Shown here one piece after another: positions 33,623 to 41,818 of a stretch of 41,818 nt of DNA. Source of the stretch: an uncultured Prevotellaceae bacterium (GTDB lineage: Bacteria > Bacteroidota > Bacteroidia > Bacteroidales > Bacteroidaceae). The position numbers were made by a program, and so were the translations under genes. Every line of letters begins with the position of its first letter. The stretch's first letter is position 1. Under the pieces are notes generated by a model. It saw only the letters and a list, made by a program, of their open reading frames with translations, was not told where the DNA came from and made no database searches. The stretch covers positions 1 through 41,818 of the forward strand of contig CADBBP010000074.1 in the NCBI GenBank assembly GCA_902792855.1, in the 5' to 3' direction.

Positions 33623-36600
33623 AAATAAAGAAAATACGCATTCACAACTTGGCCTCGATAGAGGATGCCGAGGTGGATTTTCAGGGAGAGGTGTTGCGCG
33701 ACGAACCGCTCTTTCTCATCACCGGAGCCACGGGGGCGGGGAAGACAACCATCCTCGACGCCATCTGCCTCGCGCTTTACAACGACACACCACGTTTCAG
33801 CGAGGCGGCGGAGAAAAATGTCAGGCTCACCGACTACTACAATGCCAAAAAGGGGAAGGACGTGTCGCAAAAGGGATACGAACTTGCCAAAAATCTCATT
33901 CCACTCAACCACAAGGGGCAGCTCCTCAGAAGGGGAACGGCTGAGGGCTGGGCGGAACTGTATTTCGAAGCTGATGAGGTCAACTACTTGGCGAAGTGGA
34001 CCATCAGAAGGAAATATGGAAGACCCGACGGAAAACTCGACAACCCCGTCAACTCGCTCACCAACCTCAACACCGGACATGTGGAAGAAAAAAGCAAGGC
34101 TCTTGCCGAGGTGGTGAAGGTCGTGGGCCTCAACTTCGACGAGTTCTGCCGGACAACCATGCTTGCCCAGGGGGAGTTCACCAAGTTCCTGCAATCCACG
34201 GGGAAGGACAAGTCGGCCATCTTGGAGAAACTCACGCAGACAGGGTTGTATTCCGAATTGGGGAAGAAGATTTTTGAAATCAAAAGCCAAAAACAGTCGG
34301 AATACGAACATCGCAAGCAACTGGTGGCCGACATCACCCTCCTCACTGAGGAGCAAAGGGTGGAAAAGGAGGCGCAAAAAGCGAGAATGGAGGAACAGGT
34401 TGCCACCGATGGGAGGATGCTCGATGATTTGAAGGCTAAAAAGCAATGGCTCGATGATTGCAAGCAGATGATTGGCGACATTGAGCAAAAGACAGCGATG
34501 GTGAGGCGGATAGAAGAAACCATGCAAGGGGAGGATTACCTGCGGGAGACGGGCGACATCGCCGACTACGACCTCACGGCTGAGCCAAGGGCATGGATGG
34601 CGGATGCTGAAAAGGCGAAAAGAAAACTTCAGCTGTTGAAGGACGAGGAGGGAGCCATGGCCGCACAACACGCAAGGCTGACAGTGGCGGCATCATGCTT
34701 GGAGCAAAGGCTTGCAGGGGACGAGGACAGCCTTCGCCTGATAGGGCAGTGGCTGCAAGGCAGGGAGGGCGACGCCGACATGCTCGACAATGCCGGAACT
34801 GTCATCGTCAGGCTTCAACAGGTGGAGGACAACGAGAAACTGTTGGAGCAGAAGAGCAAACTTGTGGAAGAAACCGACGGGAAACTGCCTCTTGCAGAAA
34901 AGACGGTGACCCAAAAGGAAGAGGACGAGAAGAATGCTTCGGCCGAGGTGGAGCAGAAGAACAAGGAGGTGGAGGAGGCTGCCCAACGACTGCAGAAACT
35001 TGACAAGGCTGGGTTGCAGGAAAAATACAACAACTTGCAGGAAAGGAAGGAACTGCTCGTCAAAACCGCCGCCGACATCAATCTCGTGGCCGTCAAGAGA
35101 CAACAGCTCGACAAGGCGGAAAACGACTACAAACAGTTGATGGAGGAGTGGGAGCATTACAGGAGCGAGGAGCCAAAACTCAAACAGGAGGAAGAATTGG
35201 CAAGCAAACTATTCGACCGCGCACAAATCGTCTTCGACCAATGGCACGACTCCTTGGACAAGAGTTTCAAAGCCAAGCGGGCGACGCTCACAAAGGGACA
35301 GACTTGTCCGCTGTGCATGCAGGTGGTGGAGCACGACCATGTGGCTGACCCGGACTATGACACGTATATCAAACCCTTGAGGGATGCACTCGACGACTGC
35401 CGTGCAAAGCTTGAAGATGCAAAGACAAAATTGCTCGCAGCCAGGCAGATGGCTAAAAAGGCGGAGAAGAATGTGCCCACTGCCAAAAAGGCTGTGGAGA
35501 ATGCCCGGATGGAATTCAACAAGCACGATGCCGTCACCAGGGAGGCTTTGCAAAGGTTGGCTCCTGCAAGTATGCCCGATGTTATGACCCATGAGCAGCA
35601 ACTTTCACTGGTGGGCGATTTGCAACAGGAAGTGCTGCTTGAAATCAAAAAGGTGAGGGAACGGATGGCTGTCGTGGAGGCAGAGGAGAAGAATTTGGAT
35701 GCACTGAGAAAGGTGGCGAAAAAACTCTCAAAGGCGCATGCCGACACCAGGGTGGCGACACAGGTGGCCAAGGCGGGCTTGGAGAAGCTGCGCACCGTCA
35801 GGGATGCTGCCGCCAAGCAGGTGGAGGAACTCAAGAACAGCATCGCGGAAACACTCGCAGAACTGAGGCAGACCATCACTTACAACGGATGGGAGGAGGA
35901 GTGGAAAGCCGACCACAAGGCTTTCATCCTACGACTGAAGGGGGATGCCGACAAGTATCAGGGGGAGAAGAAAAAGAAGGACAAGTTGGAGAAGGTCATT
36001 GCTGCAAGAAGGGTTGTCGTGGAAAACCTGGCAGGGGAAAGGGAGGCCATGGCCAAGAGTGTGCCTGGATGGAGCATCACGGGCGACGAGGAACCTGAAA
36101 AGTTCAAAACTGACAACGAATTGGCGCAAAAGTGGAGTGCCTTCACGACACAGGTGGCATCGTGGATGGCGGCCTTGGAGGCCAAGGAGACGGAGAGGGA
36201 AAACAAGGAGCGCGACATCGAGGCTTTCCTCAGCACCCATCAAGGCATCGACCGCGACCGTCTCACCGTCCTGATGCAATATGACAAGGAGGGCATGGAA
36301 CGAATGAGAAGACGACATCAGGAGACGGAGGCCGCACTCACACGAGAGAAGGGGGCCTTGGGGATGCTCCGAAAGCAGCAGGAGCAACTGATGGACTCCA
36401 AACCTCAAATGACTGACGAGCAGACGGAAGAGTGGCTTGCGGAGAAGATGGTGGAACTGAGCCAAAACAGGGAACAGCAACTCATGGAAGTTGGAAAACT
36501 GCAAAGGGAACTACAGTTCGACTTGGAAAACCGTAATAAGTATGAGAAGGCCATCGAAGAATGCGAACAGGCTCTCAAGGAGTGGGACCGATGGAAGAGG

Positions 36601-37092
36601 ATGGACGATGAATTTGGGAGCAGCGACGGCTCGCGCTTCAGCAGGGTGGCGCAAAGCTTCATCCTCAATCACCTCCTCAACCATGCCAACAACTACTTGA
36701 AAGCTTTCTCGGACAGGTATCAACTGGTCTGTGAACCGGGGTCGCTTGCCATCCTCGTCAAGGACAAGTTCAGCAGTCAGTCGCCGCAGTTCTCCAAAGT
36801 GCTCTCCGGTGGCGAGAGTTTCATGGTGTCGCTTTCACTTGCATTGGCATTGGCAAAGCTCAACACCCACCAGTCGAGCGTTGACACGCTCTTCATCGAC
36901 GAGGGTTTCGGGTCTCTCGACGAGGGATGCCTCAACACCGTCATGGACACACTCGAGCACCTCCACCAGATTGGTGGAAGAAGGGTGGGGGTCATCAGCC
37001 ATGTGGAGGCCCTCAACGACCGGATACGCACGCAGGTGAGGGTGGACAGGGTGGACCCCACACGGTCAAAGGTGGTGGTGAAAAGGGTGTGA
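33619..37092 (+). CDS. sbcC: Exonuclease subunit SbcC (Rad50-like ATPase)
   Basis: SMC-like ATPase partner of SbcD, 1,157 residues. Walker A is GATGAGKTTILDAI near residue 37 (ITGATGAGKTT). Two very long coiled-coil arms are interrupted at about residue 560 by the zinc hook CPLCMQ (GQTCPLCMQVVEHDH), through which two molecules join. The C-terminal lobe carries the ABC signature LSGGESFMVSLSLALALAKL, Walker B TLFIDEGFGSLDEG and the D-loop. ATP binding opens and closes access of DNA to SbcD. The stop is 2 bases from the hisB stop on the opposite strand, with no terminator in the gap. Confidence 0.96.
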   Translation: MKIKKIRIHNLASIEDAEVDFQGEVLRDEPLFLITGATGAGKTTILDAICLALYNDTPRFSEAAEKNVRLTDYYNAKKGKDVSQKGYELAKNLIPLNHKGQLLRRGTAEGWAELYFEADEVNYLAKWTIRRKYGRPDGKLDNPVNSLTNLNTGHVEEKSKALAEVVKVVGLNFDEFCRTTMLAQGEFTKFLQSTGKDKSAILEKLTQTGLYSELGKKIFEIKSQKQSEYEHRKQLVADITLLTEEQRVEKEAQKARMEEQVATDGRMLDDLKAKKQWLDDCKQMIGDIEQKTAMVRRIEETMQGEDYLRETGDIADYDLTAEPRAWMADAEKAKRKLQLLKDEEGAMAAQHARLTVAASCLEQRLAGDEDSLRLIGQWLQGREGDADMLDNAGTVIVRLQQVEDNEKLLEQKSKLVEETDGKLPLAEKTVTQKEEDEKNASAEVEQKNKEVEEAAQRLQKLDKAGLQEKYNNLQERKELLVKTAADINLVAVKRQQLDKAENDYKQLMEEWEHYRSEEPKLKQEEELASKLFDRAQIVFDQWHDSLDKSFKAKRATLTKGQTCPLCMQVVEHDHVADPDYDTYIKPLRDALDDCRAKLEDAKTKLLAARQMAKKAEKNVPTAKKAVENARMEFNKHDAVTREALQRLAPASMPDVMTHEQQLSLVGDLQQEVLLEIKKVRERMAVVEAEEKNLDALRKVAKKLSKAHADTRVATQVAKAGLEKLRTVRDAAAKQVEELKNSIAETLAELRQTITYNGWEEEWKADHKAFILRLKGDADKYQGEKKKKDKLEKVIAARRVVVENLAGEREAMAKSVPGWSITGDEEPEKFKTDNELAQKWSAFTTQVASWMAALEAKETERENKERDIEAFLSTHQGIDRDRLTVLMQYDKEGMERMRRRHQETEAALTREKGALGMLRKQQEQLMDSKPQMTDEQTEEWLAEKMVELSQNREQQLMEVGKLQRELQFDLENRNKYEKAIEECEQALKEWDRWKRMDDEFGSSDGSRFSRVAQSFILNHLLNHANNYLKAFSDRYQLVCEPGSLAILVKDKFSSQSPQFSKVLSGGESFMVSLSLALALAKLNTHQSSVDTLFIDEGFGSLDEGCLNTVMDTLEHLHQIGGRRVGVISHVEALNDRIRTQVRVDRVDPTRSKVVVKRV

Positions 37093-37094
37093 CG

Positions 37095-38168
37095 TCAAAG
37101 CACACCCTTCGTGGAGGGTAGTTCGTAGTGGTAGATGTCGCGGCGGACGGCCATCTTCAGCGCACGGGCAAGGGCCTTGAAGATACCCTCAATCTTGTGG
37201 TGCTCGTTGGTTCCCTCCGCCTTGATGTTCAGGTTCATCAAAGCGGCGTCGCTCAGGCTCTTGAAGAAATGCAGGAACATCTCCGTGGGCATGTCGCCGA
37301 TGTGCTCGCGGTGGAACTCGGCATCCCACACCAGCCAGGGGCGCCCGCCGAAGTCGAGGCAAACGCTCGCCAAGCAGTCGTCCATAGGAAGGCAGTAGCC
37401 ATAGCGCTCTATGCCACGCTTGTCGCCAAGGGCGCGGCGAAGGCATTCGCCAAGGGCGATGGCGGTGTCTTCTATCGTGTGGTGCTCGTCAACATGGAGG
37501 TCGCCACGCACATGCACCTTCAAGTCCATCATGCCATGCTTGCCTATCTGTTCGAGCATGTGGTCGAAGAAGCCCAAGCCGGTGGAGATGTCACAGCGGC
37601 CGGTGCCGTCCACCAGGAGCTCCACCTCGATGTCGGTCTCCTTCGTCGTGCGGCGTACGCTGGCACGGCGCTCGCCGGCAAAGAGGGTCTCGGCGATGCT
37701 GTCCCATGTCACGCCCGGGTCGCCTAAGATCAGGGAGCGGCAACCAAGGTTGGTGGCCAACTGCCGGTCGTTCTCGCGGTCGCCAATCACATAGCTCCCG
37801 GCAAGGTCGTAGGCGGGATTGTCCATGTACTCCGTAAGCATCGCCGTGCCGGGCTTGCGTCCGGGATGGTTGTCCTCGGGGAAGTGGCGGTCGATGTGGA
37901 TGGCGTCGAACGTCACGCCCTCGCCTTCCAATGTCTGAAGGATGAAATTGTGTACCGGCCAGAAGGTGTCCTCGGGGAACGAGGGGGTGCCAAGGCCGTC
38001 TTGGTTGCTCACCATCACCAACTTGAAGTCGAGGCGCTGGCGGATGAATGAGAGGTTGCGAAACACTCCTGGTACGAAACGGAGTTTCTCAAAGGCGTCT
38101 ATCTGTTCGTCGGCGGGTTCTTCGATGAGCGTGCCGTCGCGGTCGATGAACAAAATTCTCTGTGGCAT
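37095..38168 (-). CDS. hisB: Bifunctional histidinol-phosphatase / imidazoleglycerol-phosphate dehydratase
   Basis: Two-domain histidine biosynthesis enzyme, 357 residues. The N-terminal HAD phosphatase (1 to ~165) has the catalytic [19 protein letters not shown] and IGDREND; it removes phosphate from histidinol phosphate. The C-terminal dehydratase (from ~170) has [53 protein letters not shown] and [19 protein letters not shown], with the paired metal-binding His clusters. The phosphatase part lacks the Cys zinc ligands of E. coli HisB (it reads [11 protein letters not shown]), which from memory is also the case in Bacteroides homologues. No other his gene is nearby. It starts 7 bases after the membrane protein gene upstream, so it is likely transcribed from the methyltransferase side. 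Confidence 0.96.
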   Translation of the reverse strand: MPQRILFIDRDGTLIEEPADEQIDAFEKLRFVPGVFRNLSFIRQRLDFKLVMVSNQDGLGTPSFPEDTFWPVHNFILQTLEGEGVTFDAIHIDRHFPEDNHPGRKPGTAMLTEYMDNPAYDLAGSYVIGDRENDRQLATNLGCRSLILGDPGVTWDSIAETLFAGERRASVRRTTKETDIEVELLVDGTGRCDISTGLGFFDHMLEQIGKHGMMDLKVHVRGDLHVDEHHTIEDTAIALGECLRRALGDKRGIERYGYCLPMDDCLASVCLDFGGRPWLVWDAEFHREHIGDMPTEMFLHFFKSLSDAALMNLNIKAEGTNEHHKIEGIFKALARALKMAVRRDIYHYELPSTKGVL

Positions 38169-38175
38169 GACTTTT

Positions 38176-39105
38176 TCAAATTTTTTGAAGTGGAAGGTTG
38201 GGCTCTTCTACAGGGGGGAGTATGGGGACGGAGATGTCGTTGCGGCGGCGCTCCTCTTCCTGACTCTCGATGGAGCCGTACATGAAGAGATAGGTCAGGG
38301 CTTCAAAGAAGTACAGGTACCATGCCACCATCGTCACCAACAATGTGGTGAAGAAAAGCAGGGGGAGGAAATAGCTTGGAAGGCCGGAGGGGTCGCCCAT
38401 CTCCACGCCGTAGAGAGAGAGCATGTTGGCGATGTGGAGGATGAAAAGGGGAACATAGGCCACCAATGCCACCACGCCCACGATGATGCCGATGAGAAGT
38501 GCGGTGAGGAAGATGAAGCCGAGATGGCGAAGCCCCGTGGTGTAGGTGCGTGGAAACTCGCGCCAAAAAGAGGCTTGGGGGTCGTAGAGGTAGCGCATGA
38601 TGATGTAACAGAGTGGCAGCAAGGCCAAAATGAAAAGCAAGCTTACGACAAGCACCACAAGATAGTTGTCGTTCACGAAATGTGCTGGTGAACCACCTGT
38701 GTAGCGGATGCCCCAATAGAAGGCTGCTACCAGGATGCCATAGGTCACGATGAAGATGGCGGTGAAGTTGAGCGTGGCTATCAGCACGCGCTTGAAATTC
38801 CACCAGCGCGAATGCTCGTTGAGCATGCTCATCAGGCGCGACATCGCCCAGACGGAGCATAGGATCATGCCGAGGAGGGCAACGCCGACGAGGGTGAAAA
38901 AGAGGGCGGTGTGGGAGATGCCGAATTCGAGGATGGAGGGGCTGGGGATGTTGAGTGTCACCAAGAGGCTGGTGGACACGCCGAGAATGAGCACGGGAAG
39001 CCAGGTGCTGCGCACGATGCCTTTCAGGTTGTCGCTCATCAGCTTGTAGGCCGCCTGGATGCAGGAGGAGAAACTGCGGCTCTTGTATAATGTTTCTTTT
39101 TCCAT
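38176..39105 (-). CDS. Polytopic inner-membrane protein of unknown function
   Basis: 309-residue protein with about six hydrophobic helices (about residues 33-52, 64-84, 110-130, 144-165, 191-222 and 246-273) and a hydrophilic, Pro-rich C-terminal tail ([15 protein letters not shown]). The start of the protein ([27 protein letters not shown], split as [15 protein letters not shown] and [12 protein letters not shown]) looks like an amphipathic segment on the cytoplasmic face. I do not recognise the family; similar proteins occur in Bacteroidales beside unrelated housekeeping genes. It lies 7 bases before hisB. No -7 box is seen immediately upstream, so it may be read from the methyltransferase promoter. 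Confidence 0.8.
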   Translation of the reverse strand: MEKETLYKSRSFSSCIQAAYKLMSDNLKGIVRSTWLPVLILGVSTSLLVTLNIPSPSILEFGISHTALFFTLVGVALLGMILCSVWAMSRLMSMLNEHSRWWNFKRVLIATLNFTAIFIVTYGILVAAFYWGIRYTGGSPAHFVNDNYLVVLVVSLLFILALLPLCYIIMRYLYDPQASFWREFPRTYTTGLRHLGFIFLTALLIGIIVGVVALVAYVPLFILHIANMLSLYGVEMGDPSGLPSYFLPLLFFTTLLVTMVAWYLYFFEALTYLFMYGSIESQEEERRRNDISVPILPPVEEPNLPLQKI

Positions 39106-39172
39106 GGATGCTGTTTGTCTGTCTTAACTGATATATGTGAAGGGTGTTTTATTGTAATGAATGCGGGGGCTT

Positions 39173-39937
39173 TCAATGGATGCGGCGGCGGAACTCCGCG
39201 CAGCAGATGGCAGTGGCGATGGCCACGTTGAGGCTGTCGGCAGTGACACGGCCGGGCGGATGGGAGGGGATGAGAAGACGGTGGGTGAGGCGATTGCGGA
39301 GTACTGGCCGTATGCCTGTGCTCTCGTTGCCCATCAACAGGAGGCCACGGTTGCTGAGGTCGGACGTGTATAGGTCGTCGCCGTCGAGCAGCGTGCCATA
39401 CACCGGCGTGCCGACAGGGAGATGGTCCACAAGGGCGGACAAGTCGGTGGCCACCACGCGAACGCGGGCGAGGCTGCCCATCGTGGCCTGGACAACCTTC
39501 GGGCTGAAGGTGTCGGCGCAGTCGGGGCTGCAATATACGGTGTCGATGCCAAACCAGTCGGCGATGCGGATGATGGTGCCGACATTGCCGGGGTCGCGAA
39601 CGCCGTCCAAGCCCAAGCAAAGGTTGGCTGAAACATGAGAGGCACTCTCCTCGACACTCTCTTCCCATGACGGCAACCGGAAGGTGCCGAGCACTTGCTG
39701 GGGATGCTGGAGGAAACTCAGGTGCTGGAGCTCTTCGTCGCTCACCACCACCATGCCGGTGTCGAGGTCGGAATGACTGGCGGCCCATTCCTGCGTGCAA
39801 TAGAGCAATTCTGGCTGAAAGACCGACAACAGTTCGCCTACAACCTTGGGTCCTTCGCCTACGAACAAGCCTCTCTCCTCACGGTACTTCTTGAGTTCCA
39901 ATCGGCGGAGGCGCTTGACCAAATTCTTGCTTATCAT
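39173..39937 (-). CDS. SpoU/TrmH family RNA 2'-O-methyltransferase
   Basis: SPOUT-fold enzyme that transfers a methyl group from S-adenosylmethionine to a ribose 2'-OH in rRNA or tRNA. The N-terminal substrate-binding domain (ISKNLVKRLRRLELKKYRE, FVGEGPKVVGELL) precedes the knotted domain: motif 1 GLDGVRDPGNVGTIIRIADW with the catalytic Arg and Asn, motif 2 GLLLMGNESTGI, motif 3 IPSHPPGRVTADSLNVAIA (a slightly longer loop than the usual IPxxGxxxSLNV). The start ATG 39937 is preferred to ATG 39964 because the promoter box lies between them. The target nucleotide is unknown. Confidence 0.92.
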   Translation of the reverse strand: MISKNLVKRLRRLELKKYREERGLFVGEGPKVVGELLSVFQPELLYCTQEWAASHSDLDTGMVVVSDEELQHLSFLQHPQQVLGTFRLPSWEESVEESASHVSANLCLGLDGVRDPGNVGTIIRIADWFGIDTVYCSPDCADTFSPKVVQATMGSLARVRVVATDLSALVDHLPVGTPVYGTLLDGDDLYTSDLSNRGLLLMGNESTGIRPVLRNRLTHRLLIPSHPPGRVTADSLNVAIATAICCAEFRRRIH

Positions 39938-39941
39938 GATG

Positions 39942-39949
39942 CAAATGTA
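39942..39949 (-). promoter_or_regulatory. -7 box for the methyltransferase gene
   Basis: Minus-strand TACATTTG (39949-39942) matches TAnnTTTG. It ends only 4 bases before ATG 39937, so the transcript would have almost no leader. No -33 TTTG is present at the usual spacing. Confidence 0.45.
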
Positions 39950-40013
39950 CTGCTTTTTTCCCAATACATCTGCCGATGATAACGATTTTTCACTTTCTTT
40001 AGGAATAGATACA

Positions 40014-40799
40014 TCATCCCATCACCACATCGAGTACCATCATAAGTACGAAGCCGATGGCAAAACCTATCGTACTGTGGTTGCTGTGACGGCCTGCCGA
40101 TGCCTCGGGTATCAACTCTTCCACCACCACATAAATCATTGCGCCGGCGGCAAAGGATAGCATGTAGGGAAGGGCGGGCAGGAGGAACGAGGACAGCAAC
40201 AGGACGGCAAGGGCGCCGATGGGTTCCACGGCACCGCTAAGGGAACCCAGAATGAACGAGCGCAAACGGCTGTTGCCGGCGGTGTGCATGGGCATGGAGA
40301 TGATGGCTCCCTCGGGAACGTTCTGAATGGCAATGCCCAACGACACCGCCAAGGCTCCGGCGAGGGAAAGGGTGGCGGTGCCGCTCTCCGCCCCGGCGAA
40401 CACGACACCGACGGCCATGCCCTCGGGCAGGTTGTGCAGCGTCACGGCCAAGGCAAGCATCGCCGTGCGGGAAAGATGGGAGCGGGGACCCTCGGGCTTG
40501 TCAGTGCCAAGGTGCAAGTGGGGGGTGAGGCGGTCGAGGACCAACAGAAACCCCATCCCGAGCAGAAAGCCAATGGCGGCGGGAAAAACCGACCAGCGGC
40601 CCTGGTTTTCCACCATCTCCATCGAGGGAATGAGCAGCGACCACACTGAGGCCGCCACCATCACGCCGGAGGCGAACCCCAACAATGATTTCTGCACGTA
40701 GGAAGGCATCTCCCCGCGCATCAAAAAGACGAAAGAGGCTCCGAGCATCGTTCCTGCCAAGGGGATGAGCAAACCGGCTATGAGTATTGTCATTTCCAT
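40014..40799 (-). CDS. ZIP family divalent metal transporter
   Basis: Inner-membrane transporter of the ZIP family (ZupT/GufA-like), importing zinc or another divalent metal. 261 residues with eight hydrophobic helices. The family signature is present: HNLPEG in helix 4 (His122, Asn123, Glu126) and QNVPEG in helix 5 (Gln159, Asn160, Glu163), which form the binuclear metal site; Gln159 replaces the second His of some members. A His-bearing cytoplasmic loop (TPHLHLGTD, residues 92-100) may bind metal. The gene stands alone with its own promoter. I see no metal-responsive operator. Confidence 0.94.
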   Translation of the reverse strand: MEMTILIAGLLIPLAGTMLGASFVFLMRGEMPSYVQKSLLGFASGVMVAASVWSLLIPSMEMVENQGRWSVFPAAIGFLLGMGFLLVLDRLTPHLHLGTDKPEGPRSHLSRTAMLALAVTLHNLPEGMAVGVVFAGAESGTATLSLAGALAVSLGIAIQNVPEGAIISMPMHTAGNSRLRSFILGSLSGAVEPIGALAVLLLSSFLLPALPYMLSFAAGAMIYVVVEELIPEASAGRHSNHSTIGFAIGFVLMMVLDVVMG

Positions 40800-40827
40800 C
40801 TATTTTCCTGCTTTTGTAAAGTGCATG

Positions 40828-40859
40828 CAAAGGTATGGACTTTGCAGCATTCATGCAAT
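40828..40859 (-). promoter_or_regulatory. Promoter for the ZIP transporter gene
   Basis: Minus-strand TACCTTTG (40835-40828) is a full -7 match, with ATTG (40859-40856) 20 bases upstream, one base off TTTG. The leader is about 25 bases. Confidence 0.65.
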
Positions 40860-40923
40860 ACCCATAACAGATGATTCTGCATAGTTTATATGGTGGAAAG
40901 GCTGGGATGTCCCGAAAAAAATG

Positions 40924-40931
40924 TATTTTTG
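40924..40931 (+). promoter_or_regulatory. -7 box for the four-helix-bundle gene
   Basis: TATTTTTG at 40924-40931 matches TAnnTTTG and lies 30 bases before ATG 40962. It excludes the in-frame ATG at 40890 as a start. No clear -33 box is present. Confidence 0.55.
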
Positions 40932-40961
40932 CATCCACAAATCATCTCAAAAATCAAATTT

Positions 40962-41642
40962 ATGGACTATGACACCAAAGGCAAAGTCTTGAAAAAGGCT
41001 ACCGAATGGGGGGAGTTGTTCTTTTACCGCAAGAGCGATGCCTTGTATCAATTGACGGTGGAGTTTTGCAGACGGTTTTTACCGCAGTATGGTGACCGCA
41101 CGGTGGACCAAATGATACAAGCAGCACGAAGTGGCAAACAAAACATCGTGGAGGGGAGTGAAGATGGAATGACCAGTTCGGAGATGGAGATAAAGTTGAT
41201 CAATACTGCTCGTGGCAGTTTGCAAGAGTTGCGAGCCGATTATAACGACTACTTGAAAAGCCATCATCTTGAAATATGGGCAGCTGACAATCCACGTCTT
41301 CAGCGTCTTCGCGAGTTTTGCCGCTCACATAATGATTACAGTGCATACGCACCATTCATTGCCAAAATGAATGATGAGGTAATGGCCAACACCGCCATCA
41401 CGCTCTGTCATCAGATTGACAAAATGATGTGCGCATATTTGGAGCGACTGGAGCGCCGCTTCGTGGAGGAAGGAGGCATCAAAGAACGCATGTATGCCGC
41501 TCGCACCGGATACCGAAAGGCGCAAGATGCATACATGCGTTCATTAGAAGCTGAAAACCAGCGACTAAAAGCCGAAAACCTCCAGCTAAAAGCCGAGATA
41601 GAAGCTCTTAAAAAGAGGCTTTTAGGGGATAGGACTCCCTAG
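40962..41642 (+). CDS. Four-helix-bundle (23S intervening-sequence-like) protein, extended form
   Basis: 226-residue all-helical protein. Residues ~15-110 match the S23/IVP four-helix-bundle family (LYQLTVEFCRRFLPQYGDRTVDQMIQAARSGKQNIVEGSE, split as LYQLTVEFCRRFLPQYGD and RTVDQMIQAARSGKQNIVEG). Unlike the short members, it has a second helical part, as in the suffix-domain form, and a C-terminal leucine-rich coiled coil with heptads (LEAENQRLKAENLQLKAEI). The family is named for proteins encoded in 23S rRNA intervening sequences; relatives (Avd) bind reverse transcriptase in diversity-generating retroelements, but no such element is here. The function is unknown. The stop TAG (41640-41642) lies inside the first unit of a 10-bp tandem array. 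Confidence 0.87.
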   Translation: MDYDTKGKVLKKATEWGELFFYRKSDALYQLTVEFCRRFLPQYGDRTVDQMIQAARSGKQNIVEGSEDGMTSSEMEIKLINTARGSLQELRADYNDYLKSHHLEIWAADNPRLQRLREFCRSHNDYSAYAPFIAKMNDEVMANTAITLCHQIDKMMCAYLERLERRFVEEGGIKERMYAARTGYRKAQDAYMRSLEAENQRLKAENLQLKAEIEALKKRLLGDRTP

Positions 41643-41713
41643 AATCTCCTATGACTCCCTAGGACCTCCTAGAGCCTCCTAGGACCTCCTATGACTCCCT
41701 AGGACCTCCTAGT
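41634..41713 (+). repeat. 10-bp tandem array, eight units
   Basis: Eight 10-base units without gaps: ACTCCCTAGA, ATCTCCTATG, ACTCCCTAGG, ACCTCCTAGA, GCCTCCTAGG, ACCTCCTATG, ACTCCCTAGG, ACCTCCTAGT. The core CCTAGG is palindromic. The first unit supplies the stop codon of the four-helix-bundle gene. The array ends 11 bases before the stop of the gene on the other strand. Confidence 0.95.
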
Positions 41714-41724
41714 CTCCCCTCTTC

Positions 41725-41818
41725 TCAAATGTTGTTAAGCTCTTTCAGAGCTTTCGACTTTTTCTTTTCGGCCTTGATGCGGTCTTTCTCGGCCTTGTCG
41801 GCTTTCTTTTGGAGCTTT
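41725..41818 (-). CDS. C-terminal end of a protein, Lys/Glu/Ala-rich
   Basis: Minus-strand frame that enters from the window edge and ends at TGA 41725-41727. The last 30 residues are charged and helical (KKADKAEKDRIKAEKKK, ending ALKELNNI). The composition looks like a real basic C-terminal helix, but the protein cannot be identified. It converges on the four-helix-bundle gene across the tandem array. Confidence 0.5.
   Translation of the reverse strand, partial: KLQKKADKAEKDRIKAEKKKSKALKELNNI

Noticed and set aside
40962-41713. Diversity-generating retroelement or 23S intervening sequence
   Set aside because: The four-helix-bundle protein is related to Avd and IVP families, but there is no reverse transcriptase, template/variable repeat pair or rRNA sequence in the window.

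Overview
This window looks like a chromosomal segment of a Bacteroidales bacterium, most likely a member of the Prevotellaceae. The clues are a hybrid two-component sensor next to glycoside hydrolase genes, Bacteroidetes-type promoter boxes (TAnnTTTG) at ten gene starts, DUF5020-like and DUF4348-like proteins known mainly from this group, a Bacteroidetes-type HisB with fused phosphatase and dehydratase halves, and a C-terminal tail of the kind seen on many Prevotella exported proteins. There is no rRNA, tRNA, CRISPR array, integrase, transposase or phage gene. No gap between genes exceeds 300 bases.

Layout. (1) 1-5720 (+): the end of a sugar-utilization locus: the C-terminal half of a hybrid sensor/regulator, a secreted TIM-barrel-like protein of unknown family, and a GH3 beta-glucosidase. 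No SusC/SusD pair lies inside the window. (2) 5799-9774 (+): a large lamin-tail/CotH/dockerin-like protein with its own promoter. It is broken by a frameshift and carries a nearly identical tandem pair of about 163-residue modules. (3) 9888-11701 (-): an ECF sigma factor followed by a protein that joins a cytoplasmic anti-sigma-like segment, one membrane helix, a long Pro/Glu-rich linker and an outer-membrane beta-barrel. (4) 11947-14865 (-): a double M16 zinc protease with a clear terminator. (5) 15034-16449 (+): an exported protein of unknown function. (6) 16533-17570 (-): pheS, divergent from the next block. (7) 17747-28425 (+): a tightly packed run of nine genes: lipoprotein, murB, PhnP-like metallohydrolase, VanZ-like membrane protein, membrane-anchored CbbX/SpoVK-type AAA ATPase, DUF5020-like protein, two half-ABC exporters and ligA. 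(8) 28509-29174 (+): a free-standing B3/B4 domain protein. (9) 29181-32276 (-): a LacZ-type GH2 beta-galactosidase. (10) 32432-37092 (+): sbcD-sbcC. (11) 37095-39937 (-): hisB, a polytopic membrane protein and a SpoU-type RNA methyltransferase. (12) 40014-40799 (-): a ZIP metal transporter. (13) 40962-41642 (+): a four-helix-bundle protein that ends inside a 10-bp tandem repeat array, then the tail of a further gene on the minus strand.

What stands out is (a) the sigma factor paired with a single polypeptide that appears to reach from cytoplasm to outer membrane, (b) a family of very short tandem arrays (9- and 10-bp units with palindromic cores CTATAG or CCTAGG) at three gene borders, one of which supplies the stop codon of the four-helix-bundle gene, (c) the duplicated module inserted inside another domain of the CotH protein, and (d) the VanZ-like/AAA/DUF5020/ABC cluster, whose members span all envelope layers. 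Two genes (CotH and the first ABC subunit) look shifted by one base or a few bases, so either sequence errors or real decay should be considered.
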